Positions 1 to 8,471 of a DNA stretch of 35,852 nt are shown in pieces; position 1 is the stretch's first letter; every line of letters begins with the position of its first letter. This DNA comes from Thermodesulfovibrionales bacterium (GTDB taxonomy: Bacteria; Nitrospirota; Thermodesulfovibrionia; Thermodesulfovibrionales; SM23-35), in NCBI GenBank assembly GCA_031082155.1, contig JAVHLL010000029.1, positions 1 to 35,852 on the forward strand, read 5' to 3'. The translations under genes and the position numbers were made by a program. A model generated the notes under the pieces. The model saw only the letters and a list, made by a program, of their open reading frames with translations. It did not search any database and was not told where the DNA came from.

Positions 1-2679
1 ATGCGGGGCAGCATCATTCCCCCCTGCATCTTATCGATGGATGAATTCATAGACCGTCTCTACGAAACTGTTCATTCCGACAGAAGACTGGAGACCATAG
101 ACGCAATAGCAGTCCTCTATGACCTACACAGACACGCACCAAACCCTCTCGGCAAGCACGGCTTCCTGACCCCTGACAGTTTCTTCCCCCTCGGACTGAA
201 GATATATAATGACCTCGAAGAACTCTATATGGAATGCGTATCCGCGCATGCGTTCAGGGGTGTGGAAACCCTTGCCGGCGAGAATATCCCTGTCAATTCC
301 GCGAAAAGACTTCAGTCCTTATCGCATTTCTATGAGAAGTTCTATCAGAGAGTGCAGGAACTCGGCTGTTCCACGCGTTCACTCCGGTACCGTACTGTTT
401 CCGAACAGGTATCGGATATCATTCCGGATAATTTCCGAAAGATCATTTTTGCGGGATTTTATGCGTTTACGACATCTGAAAAAGCGCTATGTAAAAAACT
501 GGCCCGGCGGGAAGACACCCTGTTTCTGTTCCAGAACGGCACTGGGCTGAAAGATCAGATTTCATTCATGGGAATTGCAACCGTCGATGAGAGCGAGGAA
601 AATGAAGGCCCGATGGTGAATTTCTGCGCAAGCCCCGATGCCCACGGACAGGTTTTTGCTCTGAACAGCATGCTGAACGCGATAGAACCGGAACTGAACG
701 AAAAAACAGTCATCGTGCTTCCTTCTTCAGAAACACTCTTCCCGCTCCTCCGTCAATGCCTGTCCTCGTTCGATGAAGACAGCTACAACATATCCGTCGG
801 ATATCCAATAGTACGCACCCCGGTATTCGGTTTTCTCAATAATCTCATGGAACTTGTCGCCAACATGGACGGTGAGCGTATTTATATTCCCGATTATCTT
901 AAATTTGTACTCCATCCCTATACGAAGAACATCTATTTCAACGGCGTGTCTGAACCCACAAGGATCATGTTCCATGCGATAGAAGAAAACCTTATCCACT
1001 CCAGAACGAAAACCTTCGCGACCCTTCGTGAAATAGAAGAGACCGTATCTTCCCTGAACATTCTTTCCGGCATAACAGATGCGGAAGACATACCAGCCGC
1101 TGAGATAAAGCAGCATCTCGGAAATATTCACAAACACACCATAGAGAAATTCCTCTCCTTTGGGGACGTGAAGGACTTCGCGGTAAAATGCGCTGACGTG
1201 CTTATATATATCTACAGGAACAGCACCGCACGGCTTCATCCTCTCTTCCATCCTTTTGCCGAATCACTCATTAAAGCGCTCGATACCATACAACATTCTT
1301 TCATGAAGGACATTACATTCACTGAAATCACCGGCTACTTCGTTTTTTTCAGAAAATACCTTATGACCTGTCATACGCCATTTGAAGGCGTACCTGTGCG
1401 GGGACTCCAGGTCCTCGGATTTCTTGAGACAAGAACCCTGCAGTTCGACAGGGTCTTTCTCCTCGACGCCAACGAAGAGGTGCTGCCTGACACGAAAAGA
1501 GAAGATTCCCTCCTCCCGCTGAAAGCAAGGGAGATACTCAACATACCGACATACCGCGACAGAGACGCCCTTATCTCATATTACTTCGAGAATATTTTCC
1601 ATGGCGCAAAAGAATTTCATCTTTTCTTCGTGGAAAACGACAGGAAAGAAAAATCCCGTTTCGCAGAACGTCTTCTTTGGGAAAAGCAGAAAAAATACAG
1701 GGAACAGAACGCTAGGAAGTACCTCAATACTGTCCAGTACCGCGTCAGTCTCGGGAACAAAAACCCCGGGGAGATTGCGAAGAGCAACGGGATGATGAAT
1801 TTTCTGAAACAGTTCACCTACAGTGCAACGACTCTGGATACCTATCTTCGTTGCCCGCTTGCATTTTATTACTCCTTTGTCCTGAACCTAAGTCACAAAG
1901 AAGATTTTTCGGGTGACATCGAGCGCACTGATATTGGAGAATTCGTTCATTCCGTCCTTTCAAACTACTTTCGGAACAGAAAAGGAAGACCGCTGAAACA
2001 AAACGACATTAACCCGGATGACATGGATATCTATATCGAGAGGCTTTTCGCAGAGAGATTCGGCAAAGACCTCTCAGGTGCCACATACCTTCTGAAAAGG
2101 CAGATAAAGAACCATCTGCGGGACCTCATCACAAAGTATTATTATGAAATCACGGAACAGGGTTCCCTGTCGGTCCTCGGCACAGAGGTGGATATGAAGA
2201 TGTCGAAATACTCTTTTCTTCTCAGAGGCCGCATTGACAGCATCGAGCAAAGAGGTGAGCAGACTGTTATTGTTGATTACAAAACAGGCTCAGACCCATC
2301 TTACTTGAAAATCAATTTTCAGAAGCTTGATTTGGGGAAAAGAGAGACCTGGAATGAAGCCATCGGAAGTCTTCAGCTCCCCTTCTATCTTCTCCTGTAT
2401 TCAGACAGGACCGGAACAAAGGCAGAAAACATGGATGCCATGTTCCTCCTGCTCGGTCGCTCGACAATAAACCGTGACATTGAACTTCCTCTTTTTGACA
2501 ACGAAGGGCAAAAGAAATATTTACCGGCGCTGGAAAAGATACTATTCAGTCTGATCGGTGAAATTGTCGATCCTGAAATCCCCTTCCTTCCTGCTGCCGA
2601 CAAAAAGAATATCTGCCCGAATTGTAATTATCAGTACATCTGTGACACGCAATGGATTGTAAAGACACGAAGAAATTGA
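1..2679 (+). CDS. AddB-like PD-(D/E)XK nuclease / inactivated helicase (5' end probably cut by the window)
   Basis: The 892 residues visible resemble the AddB/RecB-like family that processes double-strand DNA ends for recombination. The N-terminal two thirds look like a degenerate superfamily I helicase fold. The C-terminal part (about residue 610 on) is a PD-(D/E)XK nuclease with D746, D759 and K761 in the order GRIDS...VDYKTG. Four cysteines, C618, C872, C875 and C881, reproduce the C-(n)-CxxC-x5-C pattern of the AddB 4Fe-4S cluster. The reading frame is open from the first base and members are usually somewhat longer, so the true start is probably upstream. An AddA/UvrD-type partner is not in the window and may lie upstream. 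Family assignment is firm; its role as AddB proper is inference. Confidence 0.85.
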   Translation: MRGSIIPPCILSMDEFIDRLYETVHSDRRLETIDAIAVLYDLHRHAPNPLGKHGFLTPDSFFPLGLKIYNDLEELYMECVSAHAFRGVETLAGENIPVNSAKRLQSLSHFYEKFYQRVQELGCSTRSLRYRTVSEQVSDIIPDNFRKIIFAGFYAFTTSEKALCKKLARREDTLFLFQNGTGLKDQISFMGIATVDESEENEGPMVNFCASPDAHGQVFALNSMLNAIEPELNEKTVIVLPSSETLFPLLRQCLSSFDEDSYNISVGYPIVRTPVFGFLNNLMELVANMDGERIYIPDYLKFVLHPYTKNIYFNGVSEPTRIMFHAIEENLIHSRTKTFATLREIEETVSSLNILSGITDAEDIPAAEIKQHLGNIHKHTIEKFLSFGDVKDFAVKCADVLIYIYRNSTARLHPLFHPFAESLIKALDTIQHSFMKDITFTEITGYFVFFRKYLMTCHTPFEGVPVRGLQVLGFLETRTLQFDRVFLLDANEEVLPDTKREDSLLPLKAREILNIPTYRDRDALISYYFENIFHGAKEFHLFFVENDRKEKSRFAERLLWEKQKKYREQNARKYLNTVQYRVSLGNKNPGEIAKSNGMMNFLKQFTYSATTLDTYLRCPLAFYYSFVLNLSHKEDFSGDIERTDIGEFVHSVLSNYFRNRKGRPLKQNDINPDDMDIYIERLFAERFGKDLSGATYLLKRQIKNHLRDLITKYYYEITEQGSLSVLGTEVDMKMSKYSFLLRGRIDSIEQRGEQTVIVDYKTGSDPSYLKINFQKLDLGKRETWNEAIGSLQLPFYLLLYSDRTGTKAENMDAMFLLLGRSTINRDIELPLFDNEGQKKYLPALEKILFSLIGEIVDPEIPFLPAADKKNICPNCNYQYICDTQWIVKTRRN

Positions 2680-2748
2680 CCTGTAATTTACATTCCTGTG
2701 CATTTATGTGAATAGATACTCATGAGAACATTTCTAAAGTTTTTTGTT

Positions 2749-2773
2749 GTCATTCCGGACAAGCCGGAATGAC
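2749..2773. repeat. Short palindrome (REP-like hairpin)
   Basis: A perfect 10-bp inverted repeat, GTCATTCCGG / CCGGAATGAC, with a 5-nt loop lies between the nuclease gene and midA. The TCATTCCGG core resembles short palindromic repeats dispersed in many bacterial genomes. There is no T-run directly after it on the + strand, so it is not a clear terminator. Confidence 0.6.
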
Positions 2774-2797
2774 ATACTTTATTGTGATGAACAGGTC

Positions 2798-2826
2798 TTT
2801 CATCTTTTTTTCGAATGAATCATAAT
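2798..2826 (+). promoter_or_regulatory. Candidate promoter of midA
   Basis: TTTCAT (2798-2803), a 17-nt spacer and CATAAT (2821-2826) stand 8 nt before the ATG at 2835. No Shine-Dalgarno sequence is visible, so the transcript may be leaderless or nearly so. Inference from sequence only. Confidence 0.4.
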
Positions 2827-2834
2827 TATATGGC

Positions 2835-3953
2835 ATGAACCAACTGGTAAAGAAGATTCTTGAAAAGATACGCAATGAGGGTCCGATCACATTTGAGACC
2901 TTCATGGACATGGCTCTGTATGAACCTGGTCTCGGCTATTACGCATCCGGGAAGATCGAGATCGGGAAAGCGGGAGACTATTATACAAGCCAGCATCTCC
3001 ATCCCATATTCGGTGCTCTCCTGGGAAGACAGCTTGAAGAGATGTGGGAAATCATGGGAAAGCCGTCCGTCTTTCACGCAATCGAACCCGGCGCAGGAAC
3101 CGGTCATCTGTGCATGGACCTTCTCAATTATCTCGCAAAGAAAGAGCTCTATGATTCCTTGAGATATGTGATAGTCGAACTTCATCCCTCCATGCGAGAG
3201 AAACAGCAAAAACTTCTTAGCGGTTTTTCTCACAAAGTGAAATGGGTCTCTGCTCTGGAGGAAATGGGGAGCATTTCCGGCTGCATCCTGTCGAATGAAC
3301 TGCTCGACGCCTTCCCTGTCCATCTCGTTGAGATGGAGGAAAACCTGAGAGAGGTCTATGTTTCTGCAGAAAATGAACGATTCGAAGAAACAAAGGGTGA
3401 CTTAAGCACCCCTGCCCTTTCCGGGTATCTGAAAGAATTCTCACTGTCTTTCCCTCCCGGCTACAGAACAGAGATAAACCTCAGGATCAAGGAATGGCTC
3501 AGGGCAGTTTCCGGTGTTCTTTCAGAAGGGTTTCTCATCACAATAGATTACGGACACCCATCACAGGAATATTACAGCGAAGAACGAAACAGAGGTACGC
3601 TCATGTGCTACTTCAGACATCAGGTTAACGAGGACCCGTTCTCGAATGCGGGAGATCAGGATATCACCGCACATATAAATTTTTCTTCGGTGAAGAAATG
3701 GGGAGAAGAATACGGTTTCCGTACGCTCGGTTTCTGCCGGCAGGGCACTTACCTTGTATCTCTCGGCATCGATGAAATGATCGCCGAACTGTATAAGAAT
3801 TCAAAGGATTATCTTTTCGAGGTCGCAAAAATCAAAAGGCTGATCCTTCCAGGCACTCTTGGGGAGACGCATAATGTCCTCATCCAGTATAAAGGGAACA
3901 AGGCCCCAACCCTTCGCGGTTTCTCCTTAAAGAACCAGATGCGGAAACTGTAA
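2835..3953 (+). CDS. SAM-dependent methyltransferase, MidA/NDUFAF7 family
   Basis: This 372-residue protein belongs to the MidA/NDUFAF7 (DUF185) class I methyltransferases. The eukaryotic member methylates an arginine of a complex I subunit; the bacterial substrate is not established. The N-terminus carries the family signature ITFETFMDMALYEPGLGYY followed by GDYYTS. The SAM-binding loop reads EPGAGTGHL (about residues 84-92) and the motif SNELLDAFPVH is present. Length is normal. The start is the first ATG of the frame. It lacks a Shine-Dalgarno sequence and has a -10-like CATAAT 8 nt upstream. It stands alone, with no co-directional partner downstream. Confidence 0.9.
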   Translation: MNQLVKKILEKIRNEGPITFETFMDMALYEPGLGYYASGKIEIGKAGDYYTSQHLHPIFGALLGRQLEEMWEIMGKPSVFHAIEPGAGTGHLCMDLLNYLAKKELYDSLRYVIVELHPSMREKQQKLLSGFSHKVKWVSALEEMGSISGCILSNELLDAFPVHLVEMEENLREVYVSAENERFEETKGDLSTPALSGYLKEFSLSFPPGYRTEINLRIKEWLRAVSGVLSEGFLITIDYGHPSQEYYSEERNRGTLMCYFRHQVNEDPFSNAGDQDITAHINFSSVKKWGEEYGFRTLGFCRQGTYLVSLGIDEMIAELYKNSKDYLFEVAKIKRLILPGTLGETHNVLIQYKGNKAPTLRGFSLKNQMRKL

Positions 3954-4507
3954 TATGTTTCTGGCATTCAAAGAAGTACAAAATATCATTAGATTCAGTT
4001 GAACCGTTTTTGACCTGAGAAGTCAGGAGTGTAGTTGATTTGCTTAAGCCGCGGACTTTATACAGTGATCGTTATATTTTCCCTAGTGAACAAAGCCTGT
4101 TGATAAGTTGTCAGCAAAATGGTTTGTACGTTATGCCAACGCTTGAAAATGGAAGGCTTGCAGCACTCTGCCTAAATATCAGTCAGAGAATATATACAAT
4201 AATATCAATATATTACAACTTTAATGCTGGCTCTACAAGTAACGATGCATTTTGGCTTTCGTAAGACCAATGCTATCAAGGCTTTAATGAATATTTTGTT
4301 AATAAGCCGACATATAGCCCTGTATTTACTTGCTTTGCGAAGGTTATAGTTATTTGATAAGTTATTATTCAAGAAATTACAAAAAATAGACAATGAACCT
4401 CGTTAAGTTCTTCCCGTTATCCGCATCTGTGATATTCTTTTTACCACTACAGAGTAAACTGGACATCAATAAGATTAGTTCAACATAGTTGCATTACCGA
4501 TAATCGG
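3954..4507. other. AT-rich intergenic stretch, no gene recognised
   Basis: About 550 bases between midA and the small leftward gene. It is clearly more AT-rich than its surroundings. The only open frames are short, start with TTG or lack ribosome binding sites, and encode compositionally unremarkable peptides. No tRNA, clear terminator or repeat was seen. It could be decayed or transferred DNA. Confidence 0.5.
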
Positions 4508-4720
4508 TTACTGGGGCTTAGGGGTCGGTTCGGGCGTCATTTTTTTAAAGAGTGCCAAAGTAAGATCGCACCATTGCGTGATAATTGATTCTAAGGCTTT
4601 CTTTTCATCGAATGATTTGCCCTGTTGTAGGGCGATAAGTTCTTCAAGGCGAACGGTGTTCAAAAGAACCGCAGCTGATATCGGAGTGATTAATTCGGGT
4701 GTATCAATATTAATCTTCAT
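4508..4720 (-). CDS. Small hypothetical protein (70 aa)
   Basis: The gene encodes a 70-residue, mostly helical protein, MKINIDTPELITP..., ending in a Pro/Thr-rich tail (PEPTPKPQ). The start was set at 4720 because AAGGAG lies 7 nt before this ATG. A longer frame to 4771 has no such site. The central segment (RLEELIALQQGKSFDEKKALESIITQW, about residues 24-50) is amphipathic. No family was recognised and there is no signal peptide or membrane segment. It lies downstream of, and co-directional with, the UspA gene but about 180 bases away, so co-transcription is uncertain. Confidence 0.6.
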   Translation of the reverse strand: MKINIDTPELITPISAAVLLNTVRLEELIALQQGKSFDEKKALESIITQWCDLTLALFKKMTPEPTPKPQ

Positions 4721-4903
4721 ACAAATCTCCTTTTCGAAAGGTTTTATGAAACGCTTTGAGAATTCTATCATATTTTATAGAGTAAGCAAAACATGGTTCA
4801 ACGCAAATAAGTTGTATAGCCTTATACACAGTCACTGTCACTGTGTGTGGCATTCATTCGCTGCATATGCCCTCCCTTATGAGGGGTCATGCTGAGGGGT
4901 AAC

Positions 4904-5371
4904 TTATTCGATGACCCAGACGGCGCAGTCTTTGGCAGTATGGAGTATCTTGCTTGAGGTGCTCCCGAAAATGAATTCCTCTTTCTTTGAAATGCCCCGG
5001 CGGCCGATAACCACGGCTCCGCAAGCGAGGTTCTCCTGCTCGGCAAGAATGCATTCAGCGATCGAGGGGCATGTCTTGATCGCCACCTCCACCCTGATAT
5101 CTCCTTCTTTAAATCCGGCGTCTATAAGTAATCTGCGGAACCCTTCAAGAATGCTCCGTGCTGAGGATTTCTTTTCTTTCATCCATTCAGTTCGTTCACT
5201 CTCTGACTGGAAATAATCTTCCGATGGTTCAGGGATGATGGTGACAAGGTTGATCCGGAATCCCGGCAACCCGGAGAGGAGGTCCCTGACATATGATACT
5301 GCCCTGGCTGCATTTTCTGATTCGTCGACTGCGATAAGAATATTTCGCTTCTGTACTTTTTTTGATTCCAT
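4904..5371 (-). CDS. Universal stress protein (UspA family)
   Basis: A single-domain Usp protein of 155 residues. It opens with the typical NILIAVDESENAARAV strand-loop-helix. It ends with the ATP-binding pattern G-x2-G-x9-G-S/T, read here as GRRGISKKEEFIFGST, so it is an ATP-binding type. Usp proteins modulate survival under energy and oxidative stress. The start at 5371 (MESKK) has a G-rich site, AAGGGTGGA, upstream. An in-frame ATG at 5389 would add six residues but has no ribosome binding site. The gene follows the atypical kinase gene with 26 bases or fewer between them, which suggests co-transcription and a shared signalling role. Confidence 0.9.
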   Translation of the reverse strand: MESKKVQKRNILIAVDESENAARAVSYVRDLLSGLPGFRINLVTIIPEPSEDYFQSESERTEWMKEKKSSARSILEGFRRLLIDAGFKEGDIRVEVAIKTCPSIAECILAEQENLACGAVVIGRRGISKKEEFIFGSTSSKILHTAKDCAVWVIE

Positions 5372-5397
5372 ACTCTGTCCACCCTTCATTTTTAAGG

Positions 5398-6396
5398 TTA
5401 CATGTTTTTCAGATGCTCCTTCGCTGCATGAAGGTCATGAAGGAGCTGGTCCGTACTTTCGTAGAATACATTGGCTTCCGAAGAGAAATGGAGCAGGATA
5501 AAATTCAGTGCATCAGGAATATAGGGATACACTTTCTTCAGGTTTACCACCCTGTTGTTGAATATGATGTTCGTGTCATATGACGTCAACTGGTCAAATA
5601 CCGGTGAACCTGCATCCCTGAGCTGCTGGACTGTCACATCTCCGCGTCCTGTTAGGTATACAAGAATATTCCCCAACCCGAAAAGGTCATAGCCGAACAT
5701 ATTCTCCCGGTGCAGGTAATTGAAATCGAAATCGATCCAGCGGCTGTTTCCTGTTGCCTCTTCCTTAATGATATGGTCCCGTCTGATATCACCGTGTTTT
5801 TCACCTTTTTGATGGAGAAACCGTATCGCCTCAACCAATTCCATGTATTCTTCGAATATCGACGGGAAATGATTGAAGAAATAATCCTCATGGTCTCTGC
5901 CAAGGTTCATGACTACATCGGCAAGCGTCTTTCCCTTAACAAAGTCAATGACCCTTATCAGGTTATTCGATGAATCTGTGAGCGAAAAACCCTGCATAAA
6001 GCGGGAATGCCCTTTTGTAAGATCAAGGATTCTCGCCTCCTTTTTGGGGCTTCTGAAGCAGTCGAACACGATATCTCCGACTTTCGCCTGAAAGCGCTCA
6101 TGGAAAACGAGCTTGATTATCTTTACACTGCCGTCGGAAAGGTCTCTCGCACGTTTGACCCAGAACTTTTGCTGTTCGTCGATTCCGAAACGGCCTTCCC
6201 GCTCGTTGTTCCTGATCAGATACGGTTTGCTTCCGAGGATTACTACGTCATCGTACTCAACCCTGAAGAAATCGGTGGTGTCGGTGATGATATTGTATCG
6301 TTTCTGCACCCGGTCGGGTCCGAGACAGGTTGCGACCCTTTCTTTGATTTCATCCAGACTGAACGGCTTCGTTTCGGCCTGATCGATTTCCTGCAT
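5398..6396 (-). CDS. Atypical protein kinase, Usp-linked
   Basis: This protein of about 332 residues has the C-lobe signatures of the protein kinase fold. The catalytic loop is HGDIRRDHI (in place of HRDxKxxN) and the metal-binding motif is IDFDFNY (DFD instead of DFG). N-terminal residues VKIIKLVFHERF and PKKEARIL could supply the ATP-anchoring Lys and the helix-C Glu. No glycine-rich loop is obvious. The start at 6396 is preceded by GGAGG at 5 nt; an ATG at 6411 would add five residues. There is no membrane segment, so a cytoplasmic enzyme is expected. It is upstream of and probably co-transcribed with the UspA gene. A kinase of this type beside a Usp gene is a recurring arrangement as I recall, but the substrate is unknown. 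Confidence 0.75.
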   Translation of the reverse strand: MQEIDQAETKPFSLDEIKERVATCLGPDRVQKRYNIITDTTDFFRVEYDDVVILGSKPYLIRNNEREGRFGIDEQQKFWVKRARDLSDGSVKIIKLVFHERFQAKVGDIVFDCFRSPKKEARILDLTKGHSRFMQGFSLTDSSNNLIRVIDFVKGKTLADVVMNLGRDHEDYFFNHFPSIFEEYMELVEAIRFLHQKGEKHGDIRRDHIIKEEATGNSRWIDFDFNYLHRENMFGYDLFGLGNILVYLTGRGDVTVQQLRDAGSPVFDQLTSYDTNIIFNNRVVNLKKVYPYIPDALNFILLHFSSEANVFYESTDQLLHDLHAAKEHLKNM

Positions 6397-6553
6397 GATC
6401 TCCTCCATCATACCCTGAGTTTTCGGTCGAATATTTCCATCTGAACAATCAGAGGGAGGCAGACGTAAATAAAATTTCTCTCTTGCGCTTATTGTATCTT
6501 TAACCGCATATCTATCTCAACAGGAGAATGGATATCTATCTCTATATTCACCT

Positions 6554-7723
6554 TTAGCCATTCTCCGGTCTTCTTTTATCTTTCCTGCTTCCCTCGTACA
6601 ACTCAAACTCAAAGAGTCTGCATTCTATCGGACCGTTGAAAAAAGGGATCCTTCGTTTCGCTTTCAACCCAACTTTCTTTGCAAGGTCGAGGTTTCCCGT
6701 GAAGAGATACCCTGAATACCCCCTGCACTTCTGTTTGAAGAAATCCCCGATCCCTCTGTATACACTTTCAAGTTCTTTGATCTTCCCCATTCTTTCTCCG
6801 TATTCCGGGTTCATGACCACAATCCCCGTTCCGGATGGAACATCAATTTCGCTATAATCGCATATGTTAAATTCGATAAGATGCTCGACGCCTGCCGTAG
6901 CAGCATTTTTTCTTGCTGCTTCAACCGCCTGTTTGCTGATATCGGTGGCAATGATCCTGCAATCCAGCCTGCTCTTTGCATCTCTTTTTGCCTGTGCACG
7001 CATATCGCTCCACTTCGATTTATCGAATCCCTTAAGGTGCATAAATCCGAAGTTGTTTCGCACCATCCCTGAAGCACGGTTGAGAGCTGTGAGGGCAGAC
7101 TCAATGGCCAGAGTACCGCTGCCGCACATAGGGTTAATGAAATGCCCTGTGCCACTCCATCCTGCAGCCATGATAACCGCAGCAGCAAGTGTCTCCTGCA
7201 TCGGTGCAGACATTGGGATTTTTCTATACCCCCGACGGGATAGAGGCTCTCCTGAGGTATCAAAATATACAGAACAGTGCTCCTCTTTCCAGTAAAGACT
7301 CACTACCGCTCTGTCCTGCTGAGGACCTGAATCTGGACGCTGCCTGCATTTTTCCCTTATCCTGTCGACAATTGCATCCTTGCACCTTACGTTTGCATAG
7401 CGCGAGTCCCTGATATTCGGATTCTCTACACTGGAGGTGACACAGATATATCCATCCTCTGCGATATATTCCTCCCATGCTATCCACGATAATTCTTCGT
7501 AGAGAGACTCAGCGTCTTCTGCAATGAATTCCCTTAGGAGGAAGAGCACCCGGTGTCCTGTCCGGAGGAAGAGATTGAGACGCAAGGTATCTTCCAGGGT
7601 CCCCTCAGTCGCCACGCCTGCAACATTTTCAGAGAGCACCGGAAATCCCAGCTGAAGCAGTTCCTCTTTCAGGTAAGGGGCAATCCCTTTTGCACAGGTA
7701 ATCAGAATCCTGTTTTTTTTCAT
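6554..7723 (-). CDS. THUMP-domain class I RNA methyltransferase (RlmL/Trm-G10 type)
   Basis: The protein has 389 residues. The N-terminal half (about 1-155) is a THUMP domain that binds RNA. The C-terminal half is a Rossmann methyltransferase of the RlmL/YpsC group, which makes N2-methylguanine in rRNA or tRNA. The SAM motif reads INPMCGSGT (residues 196-204), where relatives usually have D before PMCGSGT. The catalytic motif IV reads NPEYGER (residues 305-311) where NPPYGER is expected. Both departures are in key positions. The gene lacks a Shine-Dalgarno sequence at its ATG (7723). Function as an RNA methyltransferase is likely; the exact target is not known. Confidence 0.85.
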   Translation of the reverse strand: MKKNRILITCAKGIAPYLKEELLQLGFPVLSENVAGVATEGTLEDTLRLNLFLRTGHRVLFLLREFIAEDAESLYEELSWIAWEEYIAEDGYICVTSSVENPNIRDSRYANVRCKDAIVDRIREKCRQRPDSGPQQDRAVVSLYWKEEHCSVYFDTSGEPLSRRGYRKIPMSAPMQETLAAAVIMAAGWSGTGHFINPMCGSGTLAIESALTALNRASGMVRNNFGFMHLKGFDKSKWSDMRAQAKRDAKSRLDCRIIATDISKQAVEAARKNAATAGVEHLIEFNICDYSEIDVPSGTGIVVMNPEYGERMGKIKELESVYRGIGDFFKQKCRGYSGYLFTGNLDLAKKVGLKAKRRIPFFNGPIECRLFEFELYEGSRKDKRRPENG

Positions 7724-7789
7724 ATCGTTATCCGGGTATTCTATACGGGGTAAAGAGCAATTATGTCCCTCTCCTTTCGCAACTGATAC

Positions 7790-7987
7790 TTAGTTTCTTT
7801 CTGATCTATCTTTTCTTGCTGTTACTGTGATAACGAAATTCTCCGGCTTCAGGTCGGGATTCTTCTCAAGCTCCTCGACAAAAACAGATATTGCCTTTCG
7901 CATAAATTCCGGGAAATGTATGCCTCTCGGAAGCGCAAGAATCCTTTGCCGGGTGTCCTCGTCAATCGGTGCGGTGTATTTTGCCAT
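7790..7987 (-). CDS. Small protein, ribbon-helix-helix-like
   Basis: A 65-residue protein, MAKYTAPIDEDTRQRIL..., with a short N-terminal strand followed by two predicted helices (FPEFMRKAISVFVEELEKN). The arrangement is reminiscent of CopG/Arc-type ribbon-helix-helix regulators. The start is supported by AGAGGT about 6 nt before the ATG. No toxin partner is adjacent: the neighbours are an RNA methyltransferase and YwbE, so it need not be an antitoxin. The fold assignment is tentative. Confidence 0.6.
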   Translation of the reverse strand: MAKYTAPIDEDTRQRILALPRGIHFPEFMRKAISVFVEELEKNPDLKPENFVITVTARKDRSERN

Positions 7988-8260
7988 AATTACCTCTTAA
8001 TCCTGCATGATAGAACTTCCTATGCATTGCATCAGAACTTCATGGAATACACAGTAGCACAAAAAAAACATATTGGATAGGAGGGAGAAAATAAATATCC
8101 TGGCTATCCCCGTTTCCTGTATCTTGCAAAGAGAGAGAAACCTATAAGAAAAGGTGCTATGCGTATAACCAACTTACCGGTAAAGCCCCAGAGAACTTGA
8201 CAAAGAATTCATTTTCGAATAGAGAATGATATTCTTCATGCAATATCTGAAAATTTCGGA

Positions 8261-8458
8261 TTAATCTTTAAGCAGTTTCTGTACCCTGCCGACCTCCCCG
8301 GTCTGCAGACGAACTTTTATGCCATGGGGGTGTGACGGAGAATTTGTGAGGATATCCCTCACAATTCCTTCGGTGAGCTTTCCCGACCGCTGGTCTTTCT
8401 TCAATACAATTAAAACACGCAATCCCGGTTGTATATCAGAGCGATTTCTTCCCTCCAT
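8261..8458 (-). CDS. ywbE: YwbE family protein
   Basis: This 65-residue protein matches the YwbE family (DUF2196) almost end to end. The conserved core PGL-V-IVLKKDQRSGKLT-G-V-DILTNSPSHPHGIKVRL and the ending GEVGRVQKL are all present. The family is a small beta-rich KOW/S1-like fold of unknown function. The start has AAGGAG about 8 nt upstream, overlapping the end of the helicase gene. It therefore sits directly after the DEAD-box helicase in one transcription unit, which fits a role with RNA. Confidence 0.9.
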   Translation of the reverse strand: MEGRNRSDIQPGLRVLIVLKKDQRSGKLTEGIVRDILTNSPSHPHGIKVRLQTGEVGRVQKLLKD

Positions 8459-8471
8459 TAACCTGCTCCTT

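Noticed and set aside
727-1251. 174-residue open frame on the minus strand inside the AddB-like gene
   Set aside because: It is fully inside a well-supported coding region, shows no domain and no ribosome binding site; a shadow frame.
4040-4264. 74-residue frame in the AT-rich gap
   Set aside because: It begins with TTG, has no ribosome binding site, and its composition is unremarkable. It cannot be supported as a gene.
4496-4508. ACCGATAATCGGT palindrome at the end of the small gene at 4508
   Set aside because: The hairpin would have a 5-bp stem and no T-run. It could be chance in an AT-rich region.
4826-4846. ACACAGT / ACTGTGT inverted repeat downstream of the UspA gene
   Set aside because: Only 7 bp with a 7-nt loop inside a CACTGT-type short repeat and no T-run. 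Not convincing as a terminator or operator.
7790-7987. Possible toxin-antitoxin locus around the RHH-like small protein
   Set aside because: No toxin-like gene is adjacent on either side; the neighbouring genes are an RNA methyltransferase and YwbE.
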